This document shows positions 17,719 to 26,685 of a stretch of DNA of 64,000 nucleotides, piece after piece. The notes below the pieces were generated by a model, which saw only the letters and a program-made list of their open reading frames with translations, ran no database searches and was not told the DNA's origin. The position numbers and the translations under genes were made by a program. Within the stretch, counting starts at the first letter, position 1. Each line of letters opens with the position of its first letter. The stretch is from Pseudomonas sp. ML2-2023-3. GTDB lineage: Bacteria; Pseudomonadota; Gammaproteobacteria; Pseudomonadales; Pseudomonadaceae. The stretch is taken from NCBI RefSeq assembly GCF_037055275.1, contig NZ_CP146343.1:3010501-3074500 (forward strand), in the 5' to 3' direction.

Positions 17719-19134
17719 TCAGACACCGGCGACCAATGCGCCCTCGTTCATCCTGCGTTTGTAGGCACTGTCACGATTCGCCAGCCAGAAATACAACGGC
17801 GAAGTCACCACCAGCCCGACGATCCAGGACAAGTCCGCTCCGTTGATGTGTTCTGAAATCGGACCCACATACAGCGGCGTGTTCATGAACGGAATCTGCA
17901 CCACAATACCGACCGCATACGCCAGCAATGCCTGGGGGTTGTAGCGCCCGTAAATCCCGCCATCCACACGAAAGATCGACGCAATGTCGTACTTGCCCTT
18001 ATGGATCGCGTAGAAGTCGATCAGGTTGATCGCTGTCCACGGCACCAATACCACCAGCAACACCAGCACCATATCGACGAAGTGCCCGATAAAGTCCTTG
18101 GAGGCGAACACGGCTGCAGTTGCACACGTGGCCAGTACGATGATGGAGATCACCGCACGGCTTTTGGCCGTTGGAATCCAGCGATACGCAAAGGTCTGCA
18201 CCAGGGTGATGATCGACAGTACCGCGCCGTACAGGTTGAGGGCGTTGTGGCTGATCACGCTGAGCAAAAAGAGCACCAGCATCAGGGGGCCGATGGAGCC
18301 CGTGGCGAGTTTGACCGCTTCCATGGTGTCCATTCCTACCGGGGTGGCGAGGACGGCAACGGCGCCAAAGATGAAGGACAGACTGGAGCCCAGGACCGAA
18401 CCCAGGTAAGTGGTCCAGAATGTGGACGCAACGGGGACGTCAGCCGGCAGGTAGCGGGAGTAGTCAGACACGTAGGGGGCAAAGGCGATCTGCCACAGGG
18501 CAGCCAGGGAAATGGTCGCCAGCACGCCTGCAATGTTGAACCCGCCGCGGGTCAGAAAGTCGGTGGTCTGTATGTGGGTGAAGATGTAGCCGAAACCGAG
18601 CACGATCCCGGCGCCCAGTACCCAGGTGCCAATGCGGTTGAGCACGTGGATAAAGCGGTAGCCGATGATGCCGATAATCCCGGAACCGATGGCGCCGATC
18701 ACGATGCCGACCGGCACGGGCACCGAATCGACCACGCCGTGCAGGGATTTGCCCGCCAGCACGATGTTGGAGGCAAAGAAACCGATGTACATGACACCCG
18801 CGATCACCACCACCAGCAACGCGCCGAGGGAGCCGAACTGGGCACGGCTCTGGATCATTTGCGGGATGCCCATCTGCGGGCCCTGGGCCGAGTGCAGCGC
18901 CATCAGCACACCGCCGACCAGGTGACCGATGAGGATGGCGACGATGCCCCACATCAGATTAAGGTTGAACAGTTGCACACCCAGTGCTCCGGTGACGATC
19001 GGCAGCGGCGCGATGTTGCCGCCGAACCACAGGGTGAACAGGTCTCTTACCTTTCCATGGCGATCTTCGGGGGGCACGTATCCAATCGTGTGTTTCTCGA
19101 TGAGCGGGGCGTTGGCTGTTGCAGTGGTGACCAT
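17719..19134 (-). CDS. NCS1 family cytosine/purine-type permease
   Basis: A 471-residue polytopic protein with about 12 membrane segments, matching the nucleobase:cation symporter-1 family (CodB, Mhp1 and relatives). Visible marks are DLFTLWFGGNIAPLPIVTG near the N-terminus, the PYVSDYSRYLP segment, and the last loop NGADLSWIVGLVVTSPLYFWLA. The ATG at 19134 has TTGGAG six bases upstream; the longer frame is rejected. It is divergent from a LysR gene 249 bases away that probably controls it. There is no cytosine deaminase beside it, so the substrate is open; hydantoin, allantoin, thiamine-related and pyrimidine substrates are all known for the family. Confidence 0.85.
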   Translation of the reverse strand: MVTTATANAPLIEKHTIGYVPPEDRHGKVRDLFTLWFGGNIAPLPIVTGALGVQLFNLNLMWGIVAILIGHLVGGVLMALHSAQGPQMGIPQMIQSRAQFGSLGALLVVVIAGVMYIGFFASNIVLAGKSLHGVVDSVPVPVGIVIGAIGSGIIGIIGYRFIHVLNRIGTWVLGAGIVLGFGYIFTHIQTTDFLTRGGFNIAGVLATISLAALWQIAFAPYVSDYSRYLPADVPVASTFWTTYLGSVLGSSLSFIFGAVAVLATPVGMDTMEAVKLATGSIGPLMLVLFLLSVISHNALNLYGAVLSIITLVQTFAYRWIPTAKSRAVISIIVLATCATAAVFASKDFIGHFVDMVLVLLVVLVPWTAINLIDFYAIHKGKYDIASIFRVDGGIYGRYNPQALLAYAVGIVVQIPFMNTPLYVGPISEHINGADLSWIVGLVVTSPLYFWLANRDSAYKRRMNEGALVAGV

Positions 19135-19383
19135 GACGAACTCCAAGGCAGGTGAGTACGTGGACGTACTTCGCAGTGCGCCGACAGGGCGGCGCTTTGT
19201 TGTTGGAGTGATCATCTGTAATGGGGGCAGGGAGGTAAATTAGTAAGTTTGTTGCTATAGACATTAAAAAAAGTATCTCCCGGGCTTTTTTGCTCCGGTA
19301 TGTTGCATGCTCCGTGAACGCTGAATAAAACAGCTTTTTCTTGCACTGGTTTGGGGCGAAATCCCACGTTTCCCGAGGTTCCG

Positions 19384-20295
19384 ATGGCTGCCTACAACCT
19401 GCGCCAACTCAGATATTTTGTAACCACGGCCGACTGCGGCAGCGTCGCCGAAGCGTCGCGCAAGCTTTACATCGCACAACCGTCCGTCTCGACCGCGATC
19501 AAGCAACTGGAAGACAGTTTTGGTGTGCAGCTGTTTATCCGCCATCACGCCCAGGGCGTGTCACTCACACCCAGTGGCGCACGGTTTTACCGCAAGGCGC
19601 TGGAGTTGTTGCGAGTGGCCCATGAGTTCGAACAAAACGCCCTGGCCGACAATGACGTGGTGGCGGGGCAGATCGATATCGGCTGCTTTGAAACCGTCGC
19701 ACCGCTGTACTTGCCGCGTTTGATCGCCGGCTTCAAGGCGCGTTGGCCCGGGGTGGAGATCCGCATTCGCGACGGTGAGCAGCAGGAGCTGGTACAGGCG
19801 CTCACCGCAGGCACTATTGATGTGGCGATGCTGTTTGAACACGACCTGGGAACCGCCATCGAGACTGCGCCACTGATGCCGCCGCAGCAGCCATACGCCC
19901 TGTTACCGGCCGATCACCGCTTTGCACAGCAAGCCAGAGTGTCCCTGGCGGATCTGGTCCTGGAGCCCATGATTCTGCTGGATGTGCTGCCCAGCCGGAC
20001 CTACTTCGTGAGCATATTCGAAGAGCGCGGGTTGACGCCGAATATCGTGTTCAGTTCGCCGTCGATCGAGATGGTTCGGGGGATGGTGGGCAGGGGGTTC
20101 GGCTTTTCGATACTGGTGACCAAACCGTTCACCGAGTACACCTATGACGGCCAGAAGGTCGTGTGTGTGCCGCTGGCTGAAACGGTCACCGGTTCAGGCT
20201 TGTCGGCTGTGTGGCTGCGTCGCGCACCATTGACCAAGCCGGTGCAGCTGTTTGTCGACTATTGCCGTGAAGAACTGGCGCAGTTACTGGGCTAG
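19384..20295 (+). CDS. LysR family transcriptional regulator
   Basis: A 303-residue LysR regulator. The N-terminal winged HTH reads NLRQLRYFVTTADCGSVAEA to IAQPSVSTAIKQLEDSFGVQLF, and a periplasmic-binding-protein-like effector domain follows (GQIDIGCFETVAPLYLP onward). The ATG at 19384 follows CCGAGG. The divergent placement relative to the NCS1 permease suggests it senses the imported compound or a product. Confidence 0.88.
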   Translation: MAAYNLRQLRYFVTTADCGSVAEASRKLYIAQPSVSTAIKQLEDSFGVQLFIRHHAQGVSLTPSGARFYRKALELLRVAHEFEQNALADNDVVAGQIDIGCFETVAPLYLPRLIAGFKARWPGVEIRIRDGEQQELVQALTAGTIDVAMLFEHDLGTAIETAPLMPPQQPYALLPADHRFAQQARVSLADLVLEPMILLDVLPSRTYFVSIFEERGLTPNIVFSSPSIEMVRGMVGRGFGFSILVTKPFTEYTYDGQKVVCVPLAETVTGSGLSAVWLRRAPLTKPVQLFVDYCREELAQLLG

Positions 20296-20297
20296 AA

Positions 20298-20329
20298 CTG
20301 TGGGAGCCGGGCTTGCCCGGCTCCTACAG
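20298..20329. repeat. REP-like hairpin
   Basis: CTGTGGGAGCCGGGC and GCCCGGCTCCTACAG form a near-perfect hairpin between the convergent LysR and ArgE-like genes. The 'gtgggagc...' core relates it to the REP family, but the centre differs (CCGGGC). It may also work as a terminator. Confidence 0.7.
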
Positions 20330-20351
20330 TTGATGGGTATCGTTTGGGGTA

Positions 20352-21497
20352 TCAGGTGCGGATCGAGTGCAGCATCCGCAGCAACATGGCATCACATCCC
20401 GCCAACTGAGCCACACTCACAAACTCATCCGGCTTGTGCCCCTGGTCCATGCTGCCGGGCCCGCAGACCACCGTGGGAATGCCCACGGCATCGAACAGCC
20501 CCCCTTCGGTACCAAACGCGACGGTGCCGAATTCCCGCGAGCCGCTGAACGCAGCAATCAACTCAGCCGCCTGGCTGCGCTCATCAGTCACCAGGCCCGG
20601 GTACGCGGACAACTCGGTAAAGCGGATCGCACTTTGCGCGCTGACGGCCTGCATGCGTGGCAACACCTGTTGCTCGGCGTACGCCTTCAACTGCGACGCC
20701 ACCTCACTCGGGTCCAGGGACGGCAATGCGCGAATCTCGAAATCAAACCGGCAATCGGCAGGCACGATGTTCAGCGCTTTGCCCCCGGTAATCACCCCGG
20801 TTTGCACGGTGCTGAACGGCGGATCAAAACGGGGATCCTGTGTCTCCTGTAGTTGGTGTCCTATACGCCCCAACTCGCCAATCAACGCGGCGGCATGCTC
20901 GATGGCATTCACGCCATAGGGCGCATAGGCCGAATGACACGCCTCGCCTTGCACATCACAGCGCATGGCGAGCTTGCCTTTATGGCCGAGTACCGGCTTG
21001 AGCTGCGTCGGTTCGCCGATAATGCACAACATCGGCTTCACCGGCCGCTGCTCCAGTACCTTGAGCAACGAGCGCACGCCCAGGCAGCCGACTTCTTCGT
21101 CGTACGACAGGGCGATATGCACCGGCATGCGCAACGGCGCCTGAATCAGCGCCGGGACCAACGCCAGCACACAAGCGATGTAACCCTTCATATCCGCCGT
21201 GCCCCGGCCAAACAGCTTGCCGTCGCGCTCAGTCAGCTCAAACGGTGGCACTGTCCATGGCTGGCCATCCACCGGCACCACGTCGGTGTGTCCCGACAGC
21301 ACAATACCCGCCAGTCCTTGCGGGCCAATACTGGCGAACAGGTTGGCCTTGCTGCGCTCTTCGTTGTAGACCAACTCACTGGCCACACCGAACCCGGCCA
21401 GGTAATCGCGCACAAAGTCGATCAGTTGCAGGTTGGACTCGCGGCTGGTGGTGTCAAACCCCACCAGCTTGTGCAGCAGATCGCGGCTGCTACTCAT
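20352..21497 (-). CDS. acetylornithine deacetylase (ArgE-type M20 metallohydrolase)
   Basis: A 381-residue M20-family zinc hydrolase close to ArgE in style. It shows VLSGHTDVVPVDGQPW, GRGTADMKGYIACVLA, SYDEEVGCLGVRSLL and IIGEPTQLKPVLGHKGK, which hold the metal ligands and catalytic Glu; the C-terminal His lies in MDQGHKPDEF. Its ATG overlaps the stop of the upstream DUF1028 gene by four bases. It therefore belongs to a catabolic operon rather than arginine biosynthesis, and probably hydrolyses an N-acyl or N-carbamoyl amino-acid-like intermediate. True acetylornithine activity cannot be excluded. Confidence 0.85.
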   Translation of the reverse strand: MSSSRDLLHKLVGFDTTSRESNLQLIDFVRDYLAGFGVASELVYNEERSKANLFASIGPQGLAGIVLSGHTDVVPVDGQPWTVPPFELTERDGKLFGRGTADMKGYIACVLALVPALIQAPLRMPVHIALSYDEEVGCLGVRSLLKVLEQRPVKPMLCIIGEPTQLKPVLGHKGKLAMRCDVQGEACHSAYAPYGVNAIEHAAALIGELGRIGHQLQETQDPRFDPPFSTVQTGVITGGKALNIVPADCRFDFEIRALPSLDPSEVASQLKAYAEQQVLPRMQAVSAQSAIRFTELSAYPGLVTDERSQAAELIAAFSGSREFGTVAFGTEGGLFDAVGIPTVVCGPGSMDQGHKPDEFVSVAQLAGCDAMLLRMLHSIRT

Positions 21498-22171
21498 CGA
21501 TCATCTCCGGCCACGCCGTAGCCGGGGGAGCGGTCGGGAGCGATGGCGCGGTCGATGTAGTCCTGCACTTGCGGGCGATAAGCGTCCCAGAGTTTCTGCA
21601 GTTCAGTGATCGGGCGCTCATCGGCCCAGTCCACCCGCAGGTTGATGATCGGCCAGGTCAGTTCGCCCACCACCACCAGCGCGGCGGAATGCACCGGGCC
21701 GGCCTCGCCGCCAGCGTCGATGGCGGCATGCATGGCGGCCAGCAGCCGGTCCGCCAGTTGGCCTTCGCCTTGCTCGAACGCCAAGACCATGGCCTCGATC
21801 ACTGCGCGGTCGGCCAGCATGTTGCCCGCCGCCACGCATTGTTCGCCCGCGACCCCATTGTGGGTACCCAGGGTCTCGCTGCCGCTGAAATGCACGGTGC
21901 GGCCCAGATGATCAATCGCCGTCAGTTGCCGGTACTGGCTGTAGCCATTGCTCGTAAGCGCCTTGTCCAGCGCTGCGGCCGGGGCGAGGCCCCGTTCCAG
22001 CAAGTCCAGCACGTCCGGGCCCAGGGCCGGCAGGGTGATGTTCTGGGTTGAAACCGCGCCAACACCGGGGCGCAACCAGGGGCAGCGGGCACCCACGGCA
22101 ATACTCGATGAGCTGATGGCGATGCCCAGCTGGCCGGTGTCCGCGCAACGGCCAACGATTGAAAACGTCAT
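21494..22171 (-). CDS. DUF1028 family protein (Ntn-hydrolase-like)
   Basis: A 225-residue protein beginning MTFSIVGRCADTGQLGIAIS, with VGARCPWLRPGVGAVSTQN and GVAGEQCVAAGNML. These are hallmarks of DUF1028, which structural work places near the Ntn-hydrolase fold; no reaction is firmly assigned. AAGGAGG precedes the ATG at 22171. It overlaps the ArgE-like gene (ATGA) and follows the RidA-like gene by 11 bases. It probably encodes an amide hydrolase in the same pathway, which is inference. Confidence 0.87.
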   Translation of the reverse strand: MTFSIVGRCADTGQLGIAISSSSIAVGARCPWLRPGVGAVSTQNITLPALGPDVLDLLERGLAPAAALDKALTSNGYSQYRQLTAIDHLGRTVHFSGSETLGTHNGVAGEQCVAAGNMLADRAVIEAMVLAFEQGEGQLADRLLAAMHAAIDAGGEAGPVHSAALVVVGELTWPIINLRVDWADERPITELQKLWDAYRPQVQDYIDRAIAPDRSPGYGVAGDDR

Positions 22172-22182
22172 GGGTAGCCTCC

Positions 22183-22593
22183 TTACTCCGGGATAACCGC
22201 GATCACATCGATTTCCATCAGCCACTGGGGCTGCCCGAGGGCCGACACCACCAGTCCGGTGGAGATCGGAAACACCCCCTTGAGCCATTTGCCGACTTCC
22301 TGGTAAACCGGCTCGCGGTAGCGCGGGTCGATCAGGTAGGTGGTGGTCTTGACGATATGGCTCAGGTCGCTGCCCGCTTCTTCGAGCAGTTGCTTGACGT
22401 TGCGCATGGCTTGCTCGGTCTGGGCCCTTGGGTCTCCCAGGCCAACGAGCCTGCCTTCGAAATCGGTGCCCACCTGGCCACGCACATACACGGTGTTGCC
22501 GGCGCGCACGGCCTGGCACAGGTCGTTGTCCAGGGTTTGGTTAGGGTAGGTTTCCTTGGTGTTGAACATGCGGATGCGAATGTGAGTAGGCAT
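22183..22593 (-). CDS. RidA family protein lacking the catalytic Arg
   Basis: A 136-residue YjgF/RidA-fold protein (TVYVRGQVGTDFEG, ALGQPQWLMEIDVIAV). In RidA proper, the segment PARS near the C-terminus carries the Arg that binds the imine or enamine carboxylate. Here it reads FPISTGLVV, with Ser in place of Arg. This places it among the Rid subgroups without demonstrated imine deaminase activity. It is encoded between the DUF1028 and flavin monooxygenase genes with short gaps. It may act on an unstable intermediate made by the monooxygenase, as RutC does in uracil degradation; this is analogy only. Confidence 0.85.
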   Translation of the reverse strand: MPTHIRIRMFNTKETYPNQTLDNDLCQAVRAGNTVYVRGQVGTDFEGRLVGLGDPRAQTEQAMRNVKQLLEEAGSDLSHIVKTTTYLIDPRYREPVYQEVGKWLKGVFPISTGLVVSALGQPQWLMEIDVIAVIPE

Positions 22594-22616
22594 CAAATAA
22601 ACTCCGAAAAAAGTGA

Positions 22617-23906
22617 TCAGGCGCTGACAGTCGGTTGGCGAGCCACGGCAGGGGCTTGGCGGTAGTCGAGGTATTTGCGCTGGGTGGCGATGTGGTCGGC
22701 CACGTGCTTGGCGTCGTGCCAGACGCCCCAGATAAACGAAGAGCCTCGACGCGACTGCCACGGCAAGCCAAGGAAGTAGATCCCGGACTCGCTCGATACG
22801 CCGCGCTGGTGCTGGGGCTTGCCGGTGGCGTCGAACGCATCGACCTTCAACCAGCTGTAGTCCACGGCAAACCCGGTGGCCCAGATGATCGACGTGATAC
22901 CCGCCGTGGCCAGATCCAGTTCCAGGATCGGGTTCTTGATGCACGGCGCATCAGCAAACACGCGACGGGCTTGCGGTTCCGCAGGCAAGTCCAGGCCGTT
23001 GCGCTCTACATAGGCATCGGCCGCATCCAGCAGGGCCAGGTAGTTCTCATCACCGCGGGCCAGGTTTTCCAGCAGGTTGGGCTGGAAACGGGCGACGCTG
23101 CCATTGAACGATTGGGTCAGGCCAACCAGCGTCATGCCTTGCTGGGCCAACTCGCGAAAATCAATGGTTTTGCCGCCCTGCGCGCCGCTTACCGCAATGG
23201 TCACGTGCTCGCGGCCAGGCTTCATCGCCGCCTGATCCCACTCGCCCAGCACACCCAGCCACCAGCAAAAATCGCGGTTGCGATAGGCGCGGGGCGGGCG
23301 GTCGTGGGCACCGACAGACAGGTACACCTGGCGACCGGAGCGTTGCAATTCATCGGCGATCTGCACGCCGGAAGAACCCGCGCCCACCACCAGAACGGCG
23401 CCAGCCGGCAGCTGCGAAGGGTTGCGATAGTCGGCGGAGTGAATCTGATGCAACGCGGTGTCTTGAGGTGCAATCGCCGGTATCACCGGTTTCTGGAATG
23501 GCCCGGTCGCCGCCACCACGCGGTTGGCTTCGATCACGCCTTCGCTGGTGTGCACGGTAAAGCCCGGGCGCCCGATATTGCGGGTTACAGACAGTACGTC
23601 AACGCCGGTACGGATCGGCGCATTGAACTTGCGTGCATAGGCTTCAAAGTAATCCGCCACCCGCTCTTTTGGCGCAAAGCCATCGTCGGCGACGTCATCG
23701 AATGCCATACCCGGAAACCGGTCATGCCAGGCAGGTCCGTTGGCCACCAGCGAATCCCAGCGCCCGGTGCGCCAGCGTTCGGCAATACGACTGCGCTCCA
23801 GAACTAGGTGCGGCACACCTTGCTTGCTCAGGTGCTCACTCATGGCCACGCCAGCCTGACCGGCTCCCACCACCAGGGTGTCTATTTTTGTTATCGCTAC
23901 CGTCAT
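22617..23906 (-). CDS. FAD/NAD(P)-dependent flavin monooxygenase (CzcO/YUCCA-like)
   Basis: A 429-residue class B-type flavoprotein with two Rossmann motifs, GAGQAGVAMSEHL for FAD near residue 14 and VVGAGSSGVQIADEL for NAD(P). The RWRTGRWDSLVANGPAW segment and the IIWATGF motif near the C-terminus are typical of the family. AAGGACA precedes the ATG at 23906. It is the first gene of the minus-strand operon with the RidA-like, DUF1028 and ArgE-like genes. It probably hydroxylates or oxidatively opens the substrate. N-hydroxylation, Baeyer-Villiger oxidation and oxidative decarboxylation are all possible. Confidence 0.85.
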   Translation of the reverse strand: MTVAITKIDTLVVGAGQAGVAMSEHLSKQGVPHLVLERSRIAERWRTGRWDSLVANGPAWHDRFPGMAFDDVADDGFAPKERVADYFEAYARKFNAPIRTGVDVLSVTRNIGRPGFTVHTSEGVIEANRVVAATGPFQKPVIPAIAPQDTALHQIHSADYRNPSQLPAGAVLVVGAGSSGVQIADELQRSGRQVYLSVGAHDRPPRAYRNRDFCWWLGVLGEWDQAAMKPGREHVTIAVSGAQGGKTIDFRELAQQGMTLVGLTQSFNGSVARFQPNLLENLARGDENYLALLDAADAYVERNGLDLPAEPQARRVFADAPCIKNPILELDLATAGITSIIWATGFAVDYSWLKVDAFDATGKPQHQRGVSSESGIYFLGLPWQSRRGSSFIWGVWHDAKHVADHIATQRKYLDYRQAPAVARQPTVSA

Positions 23907-24265
23907 GTCTCTGTCCTTGCGTAATGCAGTTGGATTCAGTTCGTGCATGACTTCAAGGCTAGGGGGAGGGCAGTTTTAAATAAAATATTATTAAGCTGGG
24001 AAGTGAGCATAAAAATTGAATGCAGAAGTTCTCGCCCTGATTACTCAATATTGCCCCTGTATCAACGCGAAAAAGGGTATGTACACGGTGCTCAGGACCC
24101 TTGTGCCAGACGGGCTGACGCCTTGACCGTGGCCAGGCCGGGGTGGCCAGGCTCCTCACCCTAACGGGTGATTTCGATGATTTTCAGGGTGTGGGAGTAT
24201 CACTCCACTCCTTGGCGCCAGTGACGTGGTGTCGTACTCAACCGTACTTTCGGCGAGTCTTTGAA
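23907..24265. other. divergent intergenic region between monooxygenase and LuxR-type genes
   Basis: About 360 bases with an AT-rich core around 23975-24050, where promoters for the two divergent units are expected. An open frame continues upstream of the LuxR gene to 24143 but lacks protein-like character. I cannot name an operator. Confidence 0.45.
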
Positions 24266-25105
24266 GTGGAAAACGACCGGCTTTCATCTGCGCAATGGTT
24301 CGAACAGATGGCCAGAGTGACCGAGAGCATCGGGCAAGCGGGCTTCACCGCTACGTTGTTCGAAGCCCTGGGATGTATCTGGCCCATTCAGGCGACCACG
24401 TTGTACCTGTACCCCCACGGGGGCATGCCCAGTGCGTTGTTCGAACTGGAAGGCCCCTGGTTGCCACAAGGCAATGTGCGCCAGTACCTGTCCGGGTTCT
24501 ATTTGCTGGACCCGTTCTACGGGGCCTGCATCGAAGGCGTCAGTTCAGGGTGTTACAACCTTGAGGATGTTGCCCCCGATCACTTCGAACTCGGCGAATA
24601 CTTCCAGTCGTTTTACCGTCACTCCCATCTGGAAGATGAGTTGAACTACATCCTTCAGTCCAGTGCCGGGCTGAGCCTGTCGGTGTCACTGGCGTTTACG
24701 CAAAAACTGGACGCAACCACCACCCAGCAGTTCAAGCGGATAGCGCCCTGGGTGCTGGCGGTGCTGGGCAAGCATTTCGTCGGTCTGGATGCCCGGGGAT
24801 CGCGCTTCGAAAACCTGCTGGAACAGCGAATCCATTCGGCCCTGAACAACTTTGGCTCGTCGCTGCTGACCGAGCGCGAATGCCGGATTGCCCAGCTGAT
24901 CTTGCGCGGCCACTCCACACGTTCTCTGGCCGAACGCCTTGGGGTCACGGAAGACACCATCAAGTCCCACCGCAAGAACATCTACAGCAAGCTGGATATC
25001 GGTACGCAATCGGAACTGTTTTCCCTGTTTATCGATTCCCTGGCAGAAGCCCAGGGGGTGCTCAGCAAAGACCCCCTTGAAAGCTACATGAGCAAGAACC
25101 GCTGA
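24266..25105 (+). CDS. LuxR family transcriptional regulator
   Basis: The C-terminal third is a clear LuxR/FixJ HTH: LTERECRIAQLILRGHSTRSLAERLGVTEDTIKSHRKNIYSKLDI. The N-terminal part (WFEQMARVTESIGQAGF) resembles the ligand-independent or unknown-sensor LuxR proteins found beside polyamine and amine catabolic genes; it is not an AHL domain I recognise. The start is uncertain. GTG at 24266, with GGCGAG eight bases upstream, gives 279 residues; ATG at 24311 and the longest frame from 24143 are alternatives. It lies 45 bases before the aminotransferase and probably controls that unit and the divergent operon. Confidence 0.8.
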   Translation: MENDRLSSAQWFEQMARVTESIGQAGFTATLFEALGCIWPIQATTLYLYPHGGMPSALFELEGPWLPQGNVRQYLSGFYLLDPFYGACIEGVSSGCYNLEDVAPDHFELGEYFQSFYRHSHLEDELNYILQSSAGLSLSVSLAFTQKLDATTTQQFKRIAPWVLAVLGKHFVGLDARGSRFENLLEQRIHSALNNFGSSLLTERECRIAQLILRGHSTRSLAERLGVTEDTIKSHRKNIYSKLDIGTQSELFSLFIDSLAEAQGVLSKDPLESYMSKNR

Positions 25106-25150
25106 GCGGTGCGCTTGCCCTTGTGTGACTCCCAACAAAAAGAGAAAACC

Positions 25151-26533
25151 ATGAATTTACCATTCGAGTTGAAGCGCCAGACCGAAGATTACCAGCAGGC
25201 TGACGCGGCCCACCACATCCACGCCTTTGTGGATCAAAAAGCCCTGAATGCCGAAGGCCCGCGAGTGATGGTGCGGGGCAAGGGCCTGTATCTATGGGAC
25301 AGCGAAGGCAAGCGCTACCTGGACGGCATGTCGGGGCTGTGGTGCACCCAGCTCGGCTATGGTCGCAAGGACTTGACCGCCGCTGCCGCCGCGCAGATGG
25401 ACCAGCTGTCGTACTACAACATGTTCTTTCACACCACCCATCCGGCGGTGATCGAACTGTCCGAGTTGCTGTTCAGCCTGCTGCCGGGTCACTACAGTCA
25501 CGTGATCTACACCAACTCCGGTTCCGAAGCCAACGAAGTGCTGATCCGTACCGTGCGCCGCTACTGGCAAGTGGTCGGCAAGCCGCAGAAAAAAATCATG
25601 ATCGGCCGCTGGAATGGCTACCACGGTTCCACCCTCGCGGCTTCTGCGCTGGGCGGCATGAAGTTCATGCACGAAATGGGGGGCATGATTCCCGACGTCG
25701 CCCATATCGATGAGCCGTATTGGTACGCCCAGGGCGGCGAGTTGACCCCAGCTGAGTTCGGTCGTCGCTGTGCCCTGCAACTGGAAGAAAAGATCCTCGA
25801 ACTGGGCGCCGAAAACGTCGCGGGCTTTATCGCGGAACCGTTCCAGGGCGCGGGCGGGATGATTTTCCCACCAGAAAGCTACTGGCCCGAGATTCAACGC
25901 ATCTGTCGCCAGTACGATGTACTGCTCTGCGCCGATGAGGTGATTGGTGGCTTTGGTCGCACCGGCGAGTGGTTTGCTCACGAGTACTTCGGTTTTGAGC
26001 CAGACACCCTGTCGATCGCCAAGGGCCTGACCTCCGGTTACATACCGATGGGCGGCCTGGTTCTGAGCAAGCGCATTGCCGATGCGCTGGTGGAGCAGGG
26101 CGGGGTCTTCGCCCACGGCCTGACCTACTCCGGGCACCCGGTCGCGGCAGCGGTGGCGCTGGCCAACCTCAAGGCGCTGCGTGATGAAGGCATCGTACGC
26201 ACGGTGAAGGAAGACACCGGGCCATACCTGCAACAGATCCTGCGCGAAGTGTTCGCCCATCACCCGATGATCGGCGAGATCCAGGGCACGGGCTTGCTCG
26301 CGGCCTTGCAGTTCGCCGAGGACAAGAGCACGCGCAAACGCTTCGACAATGAAAACGACCTGGCCTGGCAGTGCCGCACCTTTGGTTTTGAAGAGGGCGT
26401 CATCATTCGCTCGACACTGGGCCGCATGATCATGGCGCCCGCCCTGGTAGCAACCCGAGGCGAGCTGGACGAGCTGGTCGAGAAGACCCGCATTGCAGTA
26501 GACCGCACCGCACGGATCGCGGGAAAACTGTGA
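25151..26533 (+). CDS. class III aminotransferase (SpuC/omega-transaminase type)
   Basis: A 460-residue PLP enzyme. The Schiff-base Lys lies in SIAKGLTSGYIPMGG; LLCADEVIGGFGRTG and YTNSGSEANEVLIRTVRRYW are the cofactor-binding segments. The style is that of putrescine- or beta-alanine-pyruvate transaminases, which move a terminal amino group to pyruvate and leave an aldehyde. An aldehyde dehydrogenase and an amino-acid/polyamine permease follow, completing the logic of amine uptake, transamination and oxidation. ATG at 25151 is preferred over the frame from 25109. Confidence 0.88.
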   Translation: MNLPFELKRQTEDYQQADAAHHIHAFVDQKALNAEGPRVMVRGKGLYLWDSEGKRYLDGMSGLWCTQLGYGRKDLTAAAAAQMDQLSYYNMFFHTTHPAVIELSELLFSLLPGHYSHVIYTNSGSEANEVLIRTVRRYWQVVGKPQKKIMIGRWNGYHGSTLAASALGGMKFMHEMGGMIPDVAHIDEPYWYAQGGELTPAEFGRRCALQLEEKILELGAENVAGFIAEPFQGAGGMIFPPESYWPEIQRICRQYDVLLCADEVIGGFGRTGEWFAHEYFGFEPDTLSIAKGLTSGYIPMGGLVLSKRIADALVEQGGVFAHGLTYSGHPVAAAVALANLKALRDEGIVRTVKEDTGPYLQQILREVFAHHPMIGEIQGTGLLAALQFAEDKSTRKRFDNENDLAWQCRTFGFEEGVIIRSTLGRMIMAPALVATRGELDELVEKTRIAVDRTARIAGKL

Positions 26534-26542
26534 AGTGATCGG

Positions 26543-26570
26543 CCCACCACCCCGCATCCGGGGTGGTGGG
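26543..26570. terminator. GC-rich hairpin between aminotransferase and permease genes
   Basis: CCCACCACCCC and GGGGTGGTGGG form a perfect 11-bp stem with a six-base loop, ten bases after the aminotransferase stop. No T run follows, so it may stabilise the upstream mRNA or lower expression of the downstream genes rather than terminate fully. Confidence 0.65.
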
Positions 26571-26685
26571 CGACATCGTTACATTGCCCTGCGTGCACAT
26601 CACCACTTTCAACGAATGATTCACTAACGGTATCGATTTCATCGAATGCCGCGGCGCCCTGCATTCCAATTTCCAGGAGTCAGCA

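Noticed and set aside
18001..19155. Long plus-strand ORF (384 codons) opposite the NCS1 permease
   Set aside because: It is the complement of a clear membrane protein gene, is rich in His/Asp/Gln from antisense codons, and has no ribosome-binding site or family character.
25292..26557. 421-codon minus-strand ORF opposite the aminotransferase
   Set aside because: Antisense artefact of high-GC codon use; no recognisable domain.
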